Shown here: positions 16,371-24,777 of the stretch, piece after piece
Layout: the number at the start of each line of letters is the position of its first letter
Position numbering within the stretch: the first letter of the stretch is position 1
Assembly: GCA_944385665.1 (NCBI GenBank)
Contig: CALWYB010000002.1
Location: 1 to 64,000, forward strand
Length of the DNA: 64,000 nt
Direction: 5' to 3'
Source of the DNA: an uncultured Oscillospiraceae bacterium
Lineage (GTDB): Bacteria > Bacillota > Clostridia > Oscillospirales > Oscillospiraceae
Translations under genes and position numbers: made by a program
Notes under the pieces: model-generated
Told to the model about the DNA's origin: nothing
Databases searched by the model: none
What the model saw: the letters and a program-made list of their open reading frames with translations, nothing else

Positions 16371-17399
16371 ATGAAATTGTTCCAGAAAACCTGGGTGGCG
16401 GTGGCTCTGACCATCGTGATGATCGCCGCCGCCATCGGCATCGGCCAGTGGCGCGCCCAGAGCGCCGACCCGGTGGAGGAGACCGCCCAGTCCACCGGAC
16501 TGGATTCCTCCCTGTCCACCTCGGCCTATGCCAAGTGGATCGACGACCAGGCGGGGGTACTGACCGACCAGCAGGAGGAGCAGATCGCCCTCTTCAACGC
16601 CAACTGGGTCAAGCGGTACGACAGCCTCATCGCCGTGGCCACCCGCACCTCCATTGACGGCTCCATCGACGACTACGCCTACGATCTGGGCGTCCAGATC
16701 GAGCTGGCCTCCGCCGACGGCATCCTGGTCATCAACGCCGCCACCGGCGACTGCTATCTGGCGGTGGGTCCCGACTACCCCATGACCGACAGCCAGGTGT
16801 CCTCCTATATGGACCAGTACCTCTATGAGGACGCCATGGCGGGGAAATTCGGCGACGGCGTGGTGAAGCTCTTTACCGGCATCAACGAATATTATGTAGA
16901 CCAGTACGGCCTGGGCTCCCTGGACAGCGGCCGCTCCGGCGGCGACCGGGTGAACACCATCCTGGGAGTGGTGCTGCTGGTGGTGATCCTGGTGGCCATT
17001 GCCTCCATCCTGGACTCCATGCGGTACACCAGCTACCGCCAGCGGTACTACGGGGTGGTCAATCCCCCCTATGTGTTCCGGCCCATCCTGTTCTGGCACG
17101 GTCCCGGCTGGGGCTGGTACCGGCGGCGCTGGCATCAGCCTCCCCCGCCTCCGCCCAGAGGCCCCAGAGGTCCCGGCGGTCCCGGCGGCTTTGGAGGCTT
17201 CGGCGGCTCCGGCGGCTTTGGCAGCGGACCCCGGGGCGGCGGCTTCGGCAGCCGAGGCGGAGGCTTCTCCGGCGGCCGGGGCGGCGGGTTCTCCGGCGGC
17301 CGGGGCGGCGGCTTCGGCGGCAGCCGGGGCGGTGGATTCTCCGGCGGACACGGCGGTGGCTTTGGCGGCGGCGGTCGCGGCGGCGGATTTGGCCGCTGA
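16371..17399 (+). CDS. TPM domain membrane protein with Gly-rich tail
   Basis: 342 residues. It starts with a signal anchor (about residues 7-25), then a TPM domain (about 50-175; WIDDQAGVLTDQQEEQI, and the D-Y-A-Y-D-L-G segment), a second helix near 192-212, a proline run and a tail of about 85 residues rich in glycine, arginine and phenylalanine repeats such as GGGFSGGRG. TPM domains are thought to have phosphatase-like or protein-quality roles outside the membrane; Gly-rich tails are known in some family members. AAAGGAA precedes the ATG. A clear terminator (17423-17454) ends the operon. Confidence 0.85.
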   Translation: MKLFQKTWVAVALTIVMIAAAIGIGQWRAQSADPVEETAQSTGLDSSLSTSAYAKWIDDQAGVLTDQQEEQIALFNANWVKRYDSLIAVATRTSIDGSIDDYAYDLGVQIELASADGILVINAATGDCYLAVGPDYPMTDSQVSSYMDQYLYEDAMAGKFGDGVVKLFTGINEYYVDQYGLGSLDSGRSGGDRVNTILGVVLLVVILVAIASILDSMRYTSYRQRYYGVVNPPYVFRPILFWHGPGWGWYRRRWHQPPPPPPRGPRGPGGPGGFGGFGGSGGFGSGPRGGGFGSRGGGFSGGRGGGFSGGRGGGFGGSRGGGFSGGHGGGFGGGGRGGGFGR

Positions 17400-17422
17400 C
17401 ACAATATCAATACACCGTTTTT

Positions 17423-17454
17423 GCGGCTCTCCCGGTTGGGGGAGCCGCTTTTTT
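17423..17454 (+). terminator. Intrinsic terminator of the TelA operon
   Basis: Stem GCGGCTCTCCC / GGGGGAGCCGC (17423-17433 with 17438-17448), GGTT loop, then T6. Confidence 0.9.
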
Positions 17455-17532
17455 GCCCGTTGGGGGACATACCGGGGGAGACAGCTTCATATAGTGGGGA
17501 AGAACAAACGATTTTCAGGAGTGTGATCCGCC

Positions 17533-18234
17533 ATGAAACAGACCTCCCCCGATCTCAACCAGATCCTTCTCCACGGGCGGGCCGTACAGCCCCCCGCCCT
17601 GTCCCACCGCAACCACGACGTGGACTTTTTCACCGTCCCCGTGCTGGTCAGCCGCCTGTCCGGCGTGGCCGACCAGGTGAACGCGGTGATCTCCCGCGCC
17701 CTGCTGGAGCAGCACGGCTGGCTGGAGCGGGGGGACGAGATGACGGTGCGGGGGGAGGTGCGCACCTTCAACAACCGCACCGGAGTGGGCAGCCGGCTGG
17801 TCATCAGCGTCTTTGTCCGGGAGCTGCTGCTGGAGCAGGGGGAGGACCAGAACCGCCTGGTGTGTACCGGCACTCTGTGTAAGCCCCCCAGCCTCCGCTG
17901 CACCCCTCTGGGCCGCACCATCTGCGACATGATTCTGGCGGTGAACCGGCGCTACGGCCGCTCCGACTACCTGCCCTGCATCGCCTGGGGCAGCCTGGCC
18001 TACCAGTGCGGCCAGATGGAGGTGGGGGAGAAGCTGGCCCTGGAGGGCCGGCTCCAGAGCCGGGTGTACACCAAAAATCTGGGGAACCGGTGCGAGGAGC
18101 GCACCGCCTACGAGGTGTCGGTGATGAACCTGCTGCCGCCCTGCGCCGATTCCCTCCAGGGCGGTACCGATTCTGATTTTTTTGAGGAAGACCATGGAAA
18201 AATGACGAAATCAGGAAACGCCCTCCACGCATAG
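17533..18234 (+). CDS. Single-stranded DNA-binding protein-like, two OB folds
   Basis: 233 residues. Two SSB-like OB-fold units in tandem: the first (about 10-105) with LHGRAVQPPALSHRNHDVDFFTVPVLVSRLSG, the second (about 105-195) with CTGTLCKPPSLRCTPLGRTICDMILAVNR, YLPCIAWGSLAYQC and KLALEGRLQSR. The second unit carries the pattern of classical SSB, while the first is divergent. The C-terminus lacks the acidic DDDIPF-type tip of true SSB. It sits alone between the TelA operon and a spore protein gene. A role in DNA metabolism is likely, but the partner is not visible. Confidence 0.75.
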   Translation: MKQTSPDLNQILLHGRAVQPPALSHRNHDVDFFTVPVLVSRLSGVADQVNAVISRALLEQHGWLERGDEMTVRGEVRTFNNRTGVGSRLVISVFVRELLLEQGEDQNRLVCTGTLCKPPSLRCTPLGRTICDMILAVNRRYGRSDYLPCIAWGSLAYQCGQMEVGEKLALEGRLQSRVYTKNLGNRCEERTAYEVSVMNLLPPCADSLQGGTDSDFFEEDHGKMTKSGNALHA

Positions 18235-18323
18235 CAAACCGTGTTCGGGTAAAGATAGATGCGGATGTTCCATCCGACTTCAACATCCAAACCAAACAGA
18301 CAGAAAAAAAGGAGAGACGAATC

Positions 18324-18518
18324 ATGTCCAGTAACAAGAGTACTATGGTCCCCAGCGCCCGCGAAGCCATGAACAAGTTCAAGATGGAGGCCGCCAGCGA
18401 GGTAGGCGTCAACCTGAAGCAGGGCTACAACGGCGACCTGACCAGCAAGCAGGCCGGCTCTGTGGGCGGCCAGATGGTCAAGAAGATGATCGAGTCCTAC
18501 GAGAACGGCATGAAGTAA
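18324..18518 (+). CDS. Alpha/beta-type small acid-soluble spore protein
   Basis: 64 residues with the family signature: KFKMEAASEVGV (containing the germination protease site E-x-A-x-E), GYNGDLTSKQAGSVGGQMVKKM. These proteins coat spore DNA and give UV resistance, then are degraded at germination. The gene shows the organism belongs to an endospore-forming lineage. AAAGGAGAG lies about 9 bases before ATG 18324. Upstream (18235-18323) a small CGGATG/CATCCG hairpin is present, but I could not match a sigma-G promoter with confidence. Confidence 0.95.
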   Translation: MSSNKSTMVPSAREAMNKFKMEAASEVGVNLKQGYNGDLTSKQAGSVGGQMVKKMIESYENGMK

Positions 18519-18538
18519 GACCCTCCACCCAGGAATAG

Positions 18539-18566
18539 AGGGGCGGGACACAAGTCCCGCCCCTTA
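18539..18566 (+). terminator. Terminator-like hairpin after spore protein gene
   Basis: Stem GGGGCGGGAC / GTCCCGCCCC (18540-18549 with 18554-18563), ACAA loop, weak T-run. Confidence 0.7.
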
Positions 18567-18582
18567 TTCTATGGCTTGTAAA

Positions 18583-18630
18583 TTGACAAGGGAGCCGCCT
18601 TGTGGGATAATCAACCTGTCCGCGGCTCCC
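18583..18630 (+). promoter_or_regulatory. Possible promoter inside an inverted repeat
   Basis: TTGACA (18583-18588), 17-base spacer, GATAAT (18606-18611), overlapped by a 9-bp inverted repeat GGGAGCCGC/GCGGCTCCC (18590-18598 with 18622-18630). It could be a second, regulated promoter for the ABC importer, but a nearer one is present at 18732-18760. Confidence 0.4.
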
Positions 18631-18731
18631 ACCCCGGCGGTTTTCCCCCTCATTTTCGGCGAAGCCGCCTAAAAATATCCATCCCTTTTTGTACAAAAGA
18701 GAAAAAGCCCGGGAGGCCGCGCAAGTTCCTC

Positions 18732-18760
18732 TTTACAACATTACATTAGCGTGCTAAAAT
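18732..18760 (+). promoter_or_regulatory. Promoter of the amino-acid ABC importer
   Basis: TTTACA (18732-18737), 17-base spacer, TAAAAT (18755-18760), about 60 bases before the start codon. Confidence 0.65.
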
Positions 18761-18820
18761 GTGAAAGCAACGAGGGCTCCCCTCGTATTCTCACTTCAAT
18801 GTTTGGGAGGATACATAACG

Positions 18821-19687
18821 ATGAAAAAGTTTTTGTCTCTTGCTCTGGCCCTGACCATGTGCGCCAGCCTGGCCGCCTGCTCCAACGGCGCCAGCTCTTC
18901 TGGCAACACCTCCGGCTCTGAGAGCACCAGCGGCTCCGGCGCCGGCAGCTCCAGCCAGGCCGAGAGCGACATGCAGTACGTGAAGGACAAGGGCACCCTG
19001 GTGGTGGGCATCACCAACTTCGAGCCCATGGACTACCAGGACGCCGACGGCAACTGGATCGGCTTTGACGCCGACATGGCCAAGGCCTTTGCCGAGAGTC
19101 TGGGCGTGAAGGTGGAGTTCCAGGAGATCAACTGGGACTACAAGGTCATGGAGCTCAACGCCAAGAACATTGACTGCGTCTGGAACGGCATGACCATCAA
19201 CGATGAGGTCAAGGCCGCCATGAGCGTGTCCGACCCCTACTGCCTCAACGCCCAGGTTCTGGTGGTTCCCGCCGATAAGGCCGACCAGTTCCAGAGCGTA
19301 GAGGACCTGGAGGGTCTCACCGTGGCGGTGGAGTCCGGCTCCGCCGGTGAGGACGCCGCTGAGGCCCTGGGTCTGACCACGGTGCCCGTGCAGAAGCAGT
19401 CCGACACCCTGATGGAGGTCTCCGCCGGCACCTCTGACGCCGCCGTCATCGACCTGCTCATGGCCGGCGCCATGATCGGCGAGGGCACCAGCTACGCCGA
19501 CCTCACCTACACCTTGAACCTGAACGAGGCCCAGGGCCTGGAGTCTGAGGAGTACGGCGTGGGCTTCCGCCAGGGCTCCGACCTCACCGAGGCTTACAAC
19601 GAGTTCTGGGCTTCCGCCGTGGCCGACGGCTCCGCCCTGGAGACCGCCAACACCTACGGCGTGCAGGAGTCCGTCATTCTGGAGTGA
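18821..19687 (+). CDS. Amino-acid ABC transporter substrate-binding lipoprotein
   Basis: 288 residues. A lipoprotein signal peptide ends in LAAC with the lipidated cysteine at residue 20, followed by a Ser/Gly-rich linker and a family 3 solute-binding domain (VGITNFEPMDYQDADGNWIGFDADMAKAFAESLG, EINWDYKVMELNAKNIDCVWNGMTI). GGGAGG 10 bases upstream selects ATG 18821. It is first in a binding protein-permease-ATPase operon. The hairpin after it (19708-19740) may lower downstream expression, so that the binding protein is made in excess. The substrate is probably a polar amino acid but is not defined by the sequence. Confidence 0.93.
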   Translation: MKKFLSLALALTMCASLAACSNGASSSGNTSGSESTSGSGAGSSSQAESDMQYVKDKGTLVVGITNFEPMDYQDADGNWIGFDADMAKAFAESLGVKVEFQEINWDYKVMELNAKNIDCVWNGMTINDEVKAAMSVSDPYCLNAQVLVVPADKADQFQSVEDLEGLTVAVESGSAGEDAAEALGLTTVPVQKQSDTLMEVSAGTSDAAVIDLLMAGAMIGEGTSYADLTYTLNLNEAQGLESEEYGVGFRQGSDLTEAYNEFWASAVADGSALETANTYGVQESVILE

Positions 19688-19707
19688 TCCTTCTCCTGGC
19701 CAGCTCC

Positions 19708-19740
19708 AAGGCAGAGCGCGCATCCCGCGCGCTCTGCCTT
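19708..19740 (+). terminator. Strong intercistronic hairpin
   Basis: 14-bp stem AAGGCAGAGCGCGC / GCGCGCTCTGCCTT (19708-19721 with 19727-19740), ATCCC loop, followed by only a short T stretch. It lies between the binding-protein and permease genes; probably a partial terminator or mRNA stabiliser. Confidence 0.75.
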
Positions 19741-19777
19741 TCCGCGGTTTTTTAAAACACCCTGAGAGGACGATACC

Positions 19778-20464
19778 ATGGAATTCTTCACATCCGACAC
19801 CTTCCGGACGGTCCTGACCGCCCTGAATACCGGCTTTCTCAAGACCCTCCAGCTCTTCTTTATCACCCTGCTGGGCGCGCTTCCCCTGGGCCTGATCATC
19901 TCCTTCGGCTCCATGAGCCGCTTCACCCCCCTGCGCTGGCTCACCCGCACGGTGGTTTGGGTGATTCGGGGCACCCCTCTGGTGCTGCAGATCATTGCCC
20001 TGTTCTACGTGCCCGGCATGCAGAAGTGGTTCAACTGGCCCAGCGGAGAGTCGGGCCGGATGCTGGCCGTGTGCGTGGCCTTTGTCATCAACTACGCCTG
20101 CTACTTCTCCGAGATCTACCGGGGCGGCATTCAGGGCGTGCCCAAGGGACAGCAGGAGGCCGGTCTGGTGCTGGGCATGACCAAGCTCCAGATCTTCCGG
20201 CACATCACCCTGCTCCAGATGATCAAGCGCATCGTGCCCCCCATGTCCAACGAGATCATCACCCTGGTGAAGGACACCTCTCTGGCCCGGGTCATCGCCC
20301 TGCAGGAGGTCATCTGGATGGGCGAGTCCTTTATGAAGGGCAATTCCGGCATCGCGGGCCTCACCTGGCCTCTCTTCTTCACGGCGGTGTACTACTTGGT
20401 GTTCAGCGGCATCGTCACCATGCTCCTGGGCAAGCTGGAGCGCAAGCTCTCCTTCTTTCAGTAA
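19778..20464 (+). CDS. Amino-acid ABC transporter permease
   Basis: 228 residues, a His/Glu/Gln/Arg/opine-type permease with about five membrane helices. The EAA loop that contacts the ATPase is visible as GIQGVPKGQQEAGLVLGMTKLQIFRHITL, and the N-terminal TGFLKTLQLFFIT and VIRGTPLVLQI are typical. GAGAGGAC precedes the ATG. It follows the binding protein across a 90-base spacer with a hairpin and is 16 bases from the ATPase gene. Confidence 0.93.
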   Translation: MEFFTSDTFRTVLTALNTGFLKTLQLFFITLLGALPLGLIISFGSMSRFTPLRWLTRTVVWVIRGTPLVLQIIALFYVPGMQKWFNWPSGESGRMLAVCVAFVINYACYFSEIYRGGIQGVPKGQQEAGLVLGMTKLQIFRHITLLQMIKRIVPPMSNEIITLVKDTSLARVIALQEVIWMGESFMKGNSGIAGLTWPLFFTAVYYLVFSGIVTMLLGKLERKLSFFQ

Positions 20465-20480
20465 CTAGGGAGGACCGAAT

Positions 20481-21266
20481 ATGGCAATCTTAGAGGTACA
20501 TAACATCGAAAAGCACTTCGGCGCCACCCGGGTGCTGGAGGACATCAGCTTCTCCCTGGAGAAGGGACAGGCCCTGGCCATCATCGGCTCCTCCGGCAGC
20601 GGCAAGACCACCCTGCTGCGCTGCCTCAACTTTTTGGAGACTCCAAACCACGGCTCCATCTCGGTCAATGGCAATGTGATCTTTGACGCCAACGACCCCA
20701 TCACCCAGCGGGAGAGCGAGGTGCGGAAAAAGCGCCTCCACTTCGGGTTGGTGTTCCAGTCCTTCAACCTGTTTCCCCAGTATACGGCGCTGAAAAACGT
20801 CACCCTGGCCAAGGAGCTTTTGAGCCAGGAGTTGCCCGAGTACAAGCAGAACAAGAAGGCCATTCTGGAGGAGATCCAGGCCGAGGGCCGGGAGCTGCTG
20901 AAAAAGATGGGCCTCTCCGACCGGGCCGACCACTACCCCAGCCAGCTCTCCGGCGGCCAGCAGCAGCGGGTGGCCATCGCCCGCGCCCTGGCCCTGAAGC
21001 CGGACATTCTGTGCTTTGACGAGCCCACCTCCGCCCTGGACCCGGAGCTTACCGGGGAGGTTTTGAAGGTCATCCGTGGCCTGGCCGAGCAAAAGACCAC
21101 CATGATCATCGTCACCCACGAGATGGCCTTTGCCCGGGACGTGGCCGACGAGGTCATCTTCATGGACGGCGGCGTCATCGTGGAGAAGGGACCCGCCCGG
21201 CAGGTGATCGAGCATCCCCAGGAGGAGCGCACCCGCCAGTTCCTGTCCCGCTACGCTGAGAATTAA
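20481..21266 (+). CDS. Amino-acid ABC transporter ATP-binding protein
   Basis: 261 residues. All ABC motifs are intact: Walker [10 protein letters not shown] (about residues 36-44), Q-loop in [11 protein letters not shown], signature LSGGQQQR, Walker [14 protein letters not shown] and switch histidine in IVTHEM. It belongs to the GlnQ/HisP-type group. A roughly 30-residue insertion (about 118-150) before the signature is a little longer than usual. GGGAGGA precedes the ATG. The stop codon TAA runs straight into family A repeat A2. Confidence 0.95.
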   Translation: MAILEVHNIEKHFGATRVLEDISFSLEKGQALAIIGSSGSGKTTLLRCLNFLETPNHGSISVNGNVIFDANDPITQRESEVRKKRLHFGLVFQSFNLFPQYTALKNVTLAKELLSQELPEYKQNKKAILEEIQAEGRELLKKMGLSDRADHYPSQLSGGQQQRVAIARALALKPDILCFDEPTSALDPELTGEVLKVIRGLAEQKTTMIIVTHEMAFARDVADEVIFMDGGVIVEKGPARQVIEHPQEERTRQFLSRYAEN

Positions 21267-21448
21267 CGCACTTTTCTTTCAAGAAAAGTGCGCAAAAGAA
21301 CTTTCTGCGAAACTTCGTTTCGCCTCTGCCCCCGCCGCTTTCTTGAAAGAAAGCTTGGCAAAGAACTTCCTGGGAAGCTTCGCTTCCCTTCTACGCCCGT
21401 AAGAAACATTTTTGTGGGAGTGACCTGACCCGTCGCTCCCACGTTTTC
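21267..21448 (+). repeat. Family A repeat A2 with terminator
   Basis: Starts at the ABC ATPase stop: stem GCACTTTTCTT / AAGAAAAGTGC, then hairpin GCGAAAC-TTC-GTTTCGC, a second A unit beginning at 21340 (CTTTCTTGAAAGAAAG, GGGAAGC-TTC-GCTTCCC) and a final stem GTGGGAG...CTCCCAC (21414-21442) followed by GTTTT. Probably the terminator of the ABC operon. Confidence 0.8.
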
Positions 21449-21474
21449 TATCTTGAAAAAATGGAGGGGTTCTC

Positions 21475-23061
21475 ATGCGCAGACTCTGGTATCACGGCAA
21501 GGTGGACACCATGGTCCCCGGTGAAGGCCGGCAGCAGGCTGTTGGAGTGGAGAATGGCACCATCGTCTTTGTGGGCAGCGACCGGGACGCCCTGGCCCTC
21601 CCCTGGGACGAGAAGCGCGACCTGGAGGGCCGGCAGGTGCTCCCCGGCTTCAACGACACCCACATGCACCTGCTTCTCTACGCCCTCTTCCGGGACAGCC
21701 TGCCCCTGGCGGGGGTGTCCTCCATTGAGGAGATGATCCGGCAGGGGCGGGACAAACTGACCCAGACGGGCGCCCCTTACCTGCTGGGCATGGGCTGGAA
21801 TCAGGAGACGCTGGCGGAAAAACGCATGCCCTCCCGGGCCGACCTGGACCAGATTTCCCGGGAAATTCCTGTGTGCCTGCTGCGCACCTGTGCCCACGTG
21901 GCCGCCTGCAACACTCCCATGCTGGAGCGGCTGAAAGCCCTCCCTGACCTAGACCCTGGGGTGCTGGCCCAGGTGGACTTTGAGGCGGGTCTGCTCCGGG
22001 AGGAGGCCATGCGCCTCTATATGCAGGTGGTGCCGCCCCTCTCCGACGGCCAGGTGAAGGACCTCATCCGCAAGGGCCAGGCCGACGCCAACGCCAAGGG
22101 CCTCACCTGCGTCCACTCCGACGACCTCCAGGTGCTGCCCGGGATGGACCCGGTGCGTCTGGTCCGCTTGTTCCGGGAGATGGAGGGGGACGGGGAGCTG
22201 ACCCTGCGGGTCTATGAACAGTGCCTCCTCTCCCCTGAGGATTTTGCGCGCTTTCTGCCCCTCCGCTCCGACCCGGAGGACCGGGAGAGCCTCTTCCGCA
22301 CCGGTCCCCGGAAGCTTCTCCAGGACGGCTCCCTGGGCGCCCGCACCGCCCTGCTCCGGGACGGCTATCAGGACGACCCGGACTGGAAGGGGGTGGCCGT
22401 CCACAGCCCCCGGGAGCTGGAGGAGCTCATCGGCGCGGCCCACCGCGCCCGGATGGACGTGGCCGTCCACACCATCGGCGACGGGGCGCTGGAGCAGCTG
22501 TGCCAGGCGGTGGAGCACCTCCAGGCTCAGGACCCCTGGCCTCAGGCCCGCCACGGGGCGGTCCACGCCCAGATCACCGACCCCGCTCTGCTGGCCCGGA
22601 TGAAGGCCCTGGGCCTCCAGGCCTACATCCAGCCCATTTTTATCGAGGCGGACATGGGCATCATCACCCAGCGGGTGGGAGAGCAGCGGGCCAAAGACTG
22701 CTACAACTGGCGCTCCATGCTGGAGCTGTGGATTCCGGTCAGCGGCGGCTCCGACTGCCCCGTGGAGCCCTTTGACGTGCTGGACAACCTCCGCGCCGCC
22801 GTCACCCGCCAGGACCGGGCCGGGACGCGCACCTACCTGCCGGAGCAGGCCCTGTCGCTGGAGGAGGGGCTGAGCCTGTTCACCTCCCGGGCGGCCTGGT
22901 GTAGCCGGGACGAGAACGTCCGGGGCCAGCTGCGCCCCGGAATGCAGGCCGATCTGGTCATTTTGGACGGAGATTTATTTGCGGTTTCTCCCCAGGAGCT
23001 GCCGAAAGTCCCTATTTTTGAGACGGTTTTGGCGGGAAAGACGGTTTTTGCACAGAAATGA
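21475..23061 (+). CDS. Amidohydrolase 3 family (YtcJ-like) enzyme
   Basis: 528 residues, a metal-dependent hydrolase of the urease superfamily. Metal-ligand motif DTHMHL follows the first small beta domain (about residues 61-66). Later signatures are LQDGSLGART, VHTIGDGAL (histidine ligand), and GGSDCPVEPFDVL near the C-terminus, ending in a second beta-sandwich segment LRPGMQADLVILDGDLF. Close relatives are called AepA or YtcJ; substrates are mostly unknown and may be amides or formylated compounds. GGAGGGG lies 6 bases before the ATG. Repeats A2 and B2 flank the gene, and it is probably a single-gene unit. Confidence 0.88.
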   Translation: MRRLWYHGKVDTMVPGEGRQQAVGVENGTIVFVGSDRDALALPWDEKRDLEGRQVLPGFNDTHMHLLLYALFRDSLPLAGVSSIEEMIRQGRDKLTQTGAPYLLGMGWNQETLAEKRMPSRADLDQISREIPVCLLRTCAHVAACNTPMLERLKALPDLDPGVLAQVDFEAGLLREEAMRLYMQVVPPLSDGQVKDLIRKGQADANAKGLTCVHSDDLQVLPGMDPVRLVRLFREMEGDGELTLRVYEQCLLSPEDFARFLPLRSDPEDRESLFRTGPRKLLQDGSLGARTALLRDGYQDDPDWKGVAVHSPRELEELIGAAHRARMDVAVHTIGDGALEQLCQAVEHLQAQDPWPQARHGAVHAQITDPALLARMKALGLQAYIQPIFIEADMGIITQRVGEQRAKDCYNWRSMLELWIPVSGGSDCPVEPFDVLDNLRAAVTRQDRAGTRTYLPEQALSLEEGLSLFTSRAAWCSRDENVRGQLRPGMQADLVILDGDLFAVSPQELPKVPIFETVLAGKTVFAQK

Positions 23062-23065
23062 TAAG

Positions 23066-23475
23066 TTTTTGAGAGCGGGTTCCGCCCTGCGGGGCGGGAA
23101 TCGGGCGGGCCGATGGGACATCGGCCCCTACACACAGAACGAAGGAGCCTTCCGCAGGGCCGGTGCCTCACCAGCCCGCGACAACCGCCCAGCTGCCTTG
23201 GCTGTGCCAGGGGAGGCGGTGTGATTTCAGCGCACCTATCCGCCAAAGTTTGCACAGGCAGGGCCCAGTGGCCCGGGGGCAAGAAGGGCAGGCCACTCAG
23301 ATTTTGCCCGCCGGACGCAATTGCCCAACTTTCAGGAAGGCGTCCCCCGTAACATGGGGGTCCAGGGGGTGTGGTGACTATGAACACCCGCCTACGGCGA
23401 GGTGTTCGTCGGAGCCACACCCCTTGGCGCATCTTTGGTTACTTTCTGTGCGTGCAGAAAGTAACACCCGTTTCC
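23066..23475 (-). repeat. Family B element B2 (minus orientation)
   Basis: Left edge GCCCTGCGGGGCGG, module D (23103-23131), T box CTTGGCTGTGCCAG, GGGCCCAGTGGCCC, the constant TTTTGCCCGCCGG block, H3 (GTCCCCCGTAACATGGGGGTCC), H2 (23382-23388 with 23401-23407, GAACACC/GGTGTTC) and H1 (23438-23448 with 23455-23465, GTTACTTTCTG/CAGAAAGTAAC). Fills the gap between two convergent genes. Confidence 0.8.
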
Positions 23476-23481
23476 CCAAAC

Positions 23482-23516
23482 AAAAAACCGCAGCCGGTTT
23501 GTTCCGACTGCGGTTT
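23482..23516 (-). terminator. Intrinsic terminator of the dehydrogenase gene
   Basis: Stem AAACCGCAG / CTGCGGTTT (23485-23493 with 23508-23516); on the minus strand it is followed by a T6 run. Confidence 0.8.
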
Positions 23517-23533
23517 CATTTTACAAAAAAATC

Positions 23534-24523
23534 TTACAATCCATTGACCACAAAATTAGGCCGCTTGCCCTCCTGGATGAGCTTCACGTTGTTCCACATG
23601 TTGGCGTGAGCCCGGCGGAAGGAGCCGCCGGTGTTGCCTCCCAGATGAGGCGAGTACACCGCCCGGTCGGCGATCTCGGCGGGCAGATCCACCAGGGGGT
23701 GGTCGGCGGGGGTGGGCTCGGGGGCCAGGGTGTCCATGGCAATGCCGCCGATGCGCCCGTCGATGAGGCCCTGCCGCACCGCCAGGTTGTCCACCAGGTC
23801 GCCCCGGGCGGTGTTCACCAGGATGATGCCCGGCTTCATCTTGGAGACCAGATCGGCGTTCACCATATTCCGGGTCTGGTCGTTGACGGCGCAGTGGAGG
23901 GAGAGCACGTCACAGGCGGCGGCCAGCTCCTCCAGGGGCAGATACTCCACCCCGAACTCCGCCTCTACCTCAGGGGACCGGCGGTGGAGGCTGTAATAGT
24001 ACATCTTGCATCCAAAGGGGCGCAGCCGCCGGGCCGTGGCCTGGGCGATGTCGCCGAAGCCCACCAGGCCCACGGTCTGCTCTCCCAGCTCCGGGCTGCC
24101 CGAGGCCATCACTGCCTCCTTCATCTGCACCTGACGGCCTTCTTTCACCGCGTTGTGGCCGGTGACGCCGTGGCGCAGGGCCATGAGCATGAGCATAATG
24201 GTGTGCTCGGCTACGGAGTCCGCGTTGCAGCCCTTATTGTTGCACACATAGATCCCCTTTTCCCGGGCCGCCTCCAGGTCGATGCGGTTGAAGGCCACAC
24301 CCTCCGACTGGATGAGCTTCAAATTGGGCAGCAGATCCATGATCTCCCGGTCCACATCCACGATGGGATCGTCAAACAGGACCTGGGCGTCCGGGTTCTC
24401 CGCCGCCGCCTGGCGGGGAGACTGGTCCAGGGTGCAGAACACCAGCTCCGCCCCCAGCGTACGGGTGAAGTCGGGCATATAGGCGTCGTAGCGGGCTTTC
24501 GGGCCAAACACAAGGATCTTCAA
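23534..24523 (-). CDS. D-isomer specific 2-hydroxyacid dehydrogenase
   Basis: 329 residues. NAD-dependent oxidoreductase of the D-2-hydroxyacid/phosphoglycerate dehydrogenase family. The Rossmann motif is GLVGFGDIAQATARRL, preceded by NNKGCNADSVAEHT. The catalytic arginine lies in VNTARGDLVD, the glutamate in LAPEPTPADHP, and the histidine in YSPHLGGNT. No methionine begins the conserved region: the start is TTG 24523, with AAAGGAGG 7 bases upstream. An open frame to 24715 would cross the CIRCE operator and is unlikely. The substrate is unknown; SerA lacking its regulatory domain is one possibility. Its 5' end faces hsp20. Confidence 0.87.
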   Translation of the reverse strand: MKILVFGPKARYDAYMPDFTRTLGAELVFCTLDQSPRQAAAENPDAQVLFDDPIVDVDREIMDLLPNLKLIQSEGVAFNRIDLEAAREKGIYVCNNKGCNADSVAEHTIMLMLMALRHGVTGHNAVKEGRQVQMKEAVMASGSPELGEQTVGLVGFGDIAQATARRLRPFGCKMYYYSLHRRSPEVEAEFGVEYLPLEELAAACDVLSLHCAVNDQTRNMVNADLVSKMKPGIILVNTARGDLVDNLAVRQGLIDGRIGGIAMDTLAPEPTPADHPLVDLPAEIADRAVYSPHLGGNTGGSFRRAHANMWNNVKLIQEGKRPNFVVNGL

Positions 24524-24624
24524 GGGGGTTCCTCCTTTATTTTCATCCGCCTCAGGGCGGTTTTTATATTGCCTTTTTATTATAACAAAACCCGCCCACC
24601 GTGTACAAGTCCGCTTTGGGCAAA

Positions 24625-24651
24625 TTAGCACTCTCATTATTAGAGTGCTAA
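24625..24651 (+). promoter_or_regulatory. CIRCE operator upstream of hsp20
   Basis: TTAGCACTC, 9-base spacer, GAGTGCTAA: an exact CIRCE inverted repeat, the binding site of the heat-shock repressor HrcA. It lies 127 bases before hsp20 and 101 bases before the divergent dehydrogenase start, so it could affect both. A TATACT (24702-24707) downstream may be a -10 box. Confidence 0.9.
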
Positions 24652-24777
24652 AATTTACAATTTGGACACAAAGTTTGCAAGAACTGTTCATAATTGGGCC
24701 GTATACTAAAGTCAAAGTTCAGAAGGGCCCCGGGCCAAGAAGAAAACCTTCCCCCCGCCGGGCCGAAAGGAGTTTTT

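Noticed and set aside
18746..18758. TTAGCGTGCTAA near the ABC importer promoter as a CIRCE site
   Set aside because: It lacks the 9-base spacer and the ACTC/GAGT parts of the arms; only a chance similarity.
24524..24715. Longer dehydrogenase start upstream of TTG 24523
   Set aside because: It would translate through the CIRCE operator, and the strong ribosome site belongs to the TTG.
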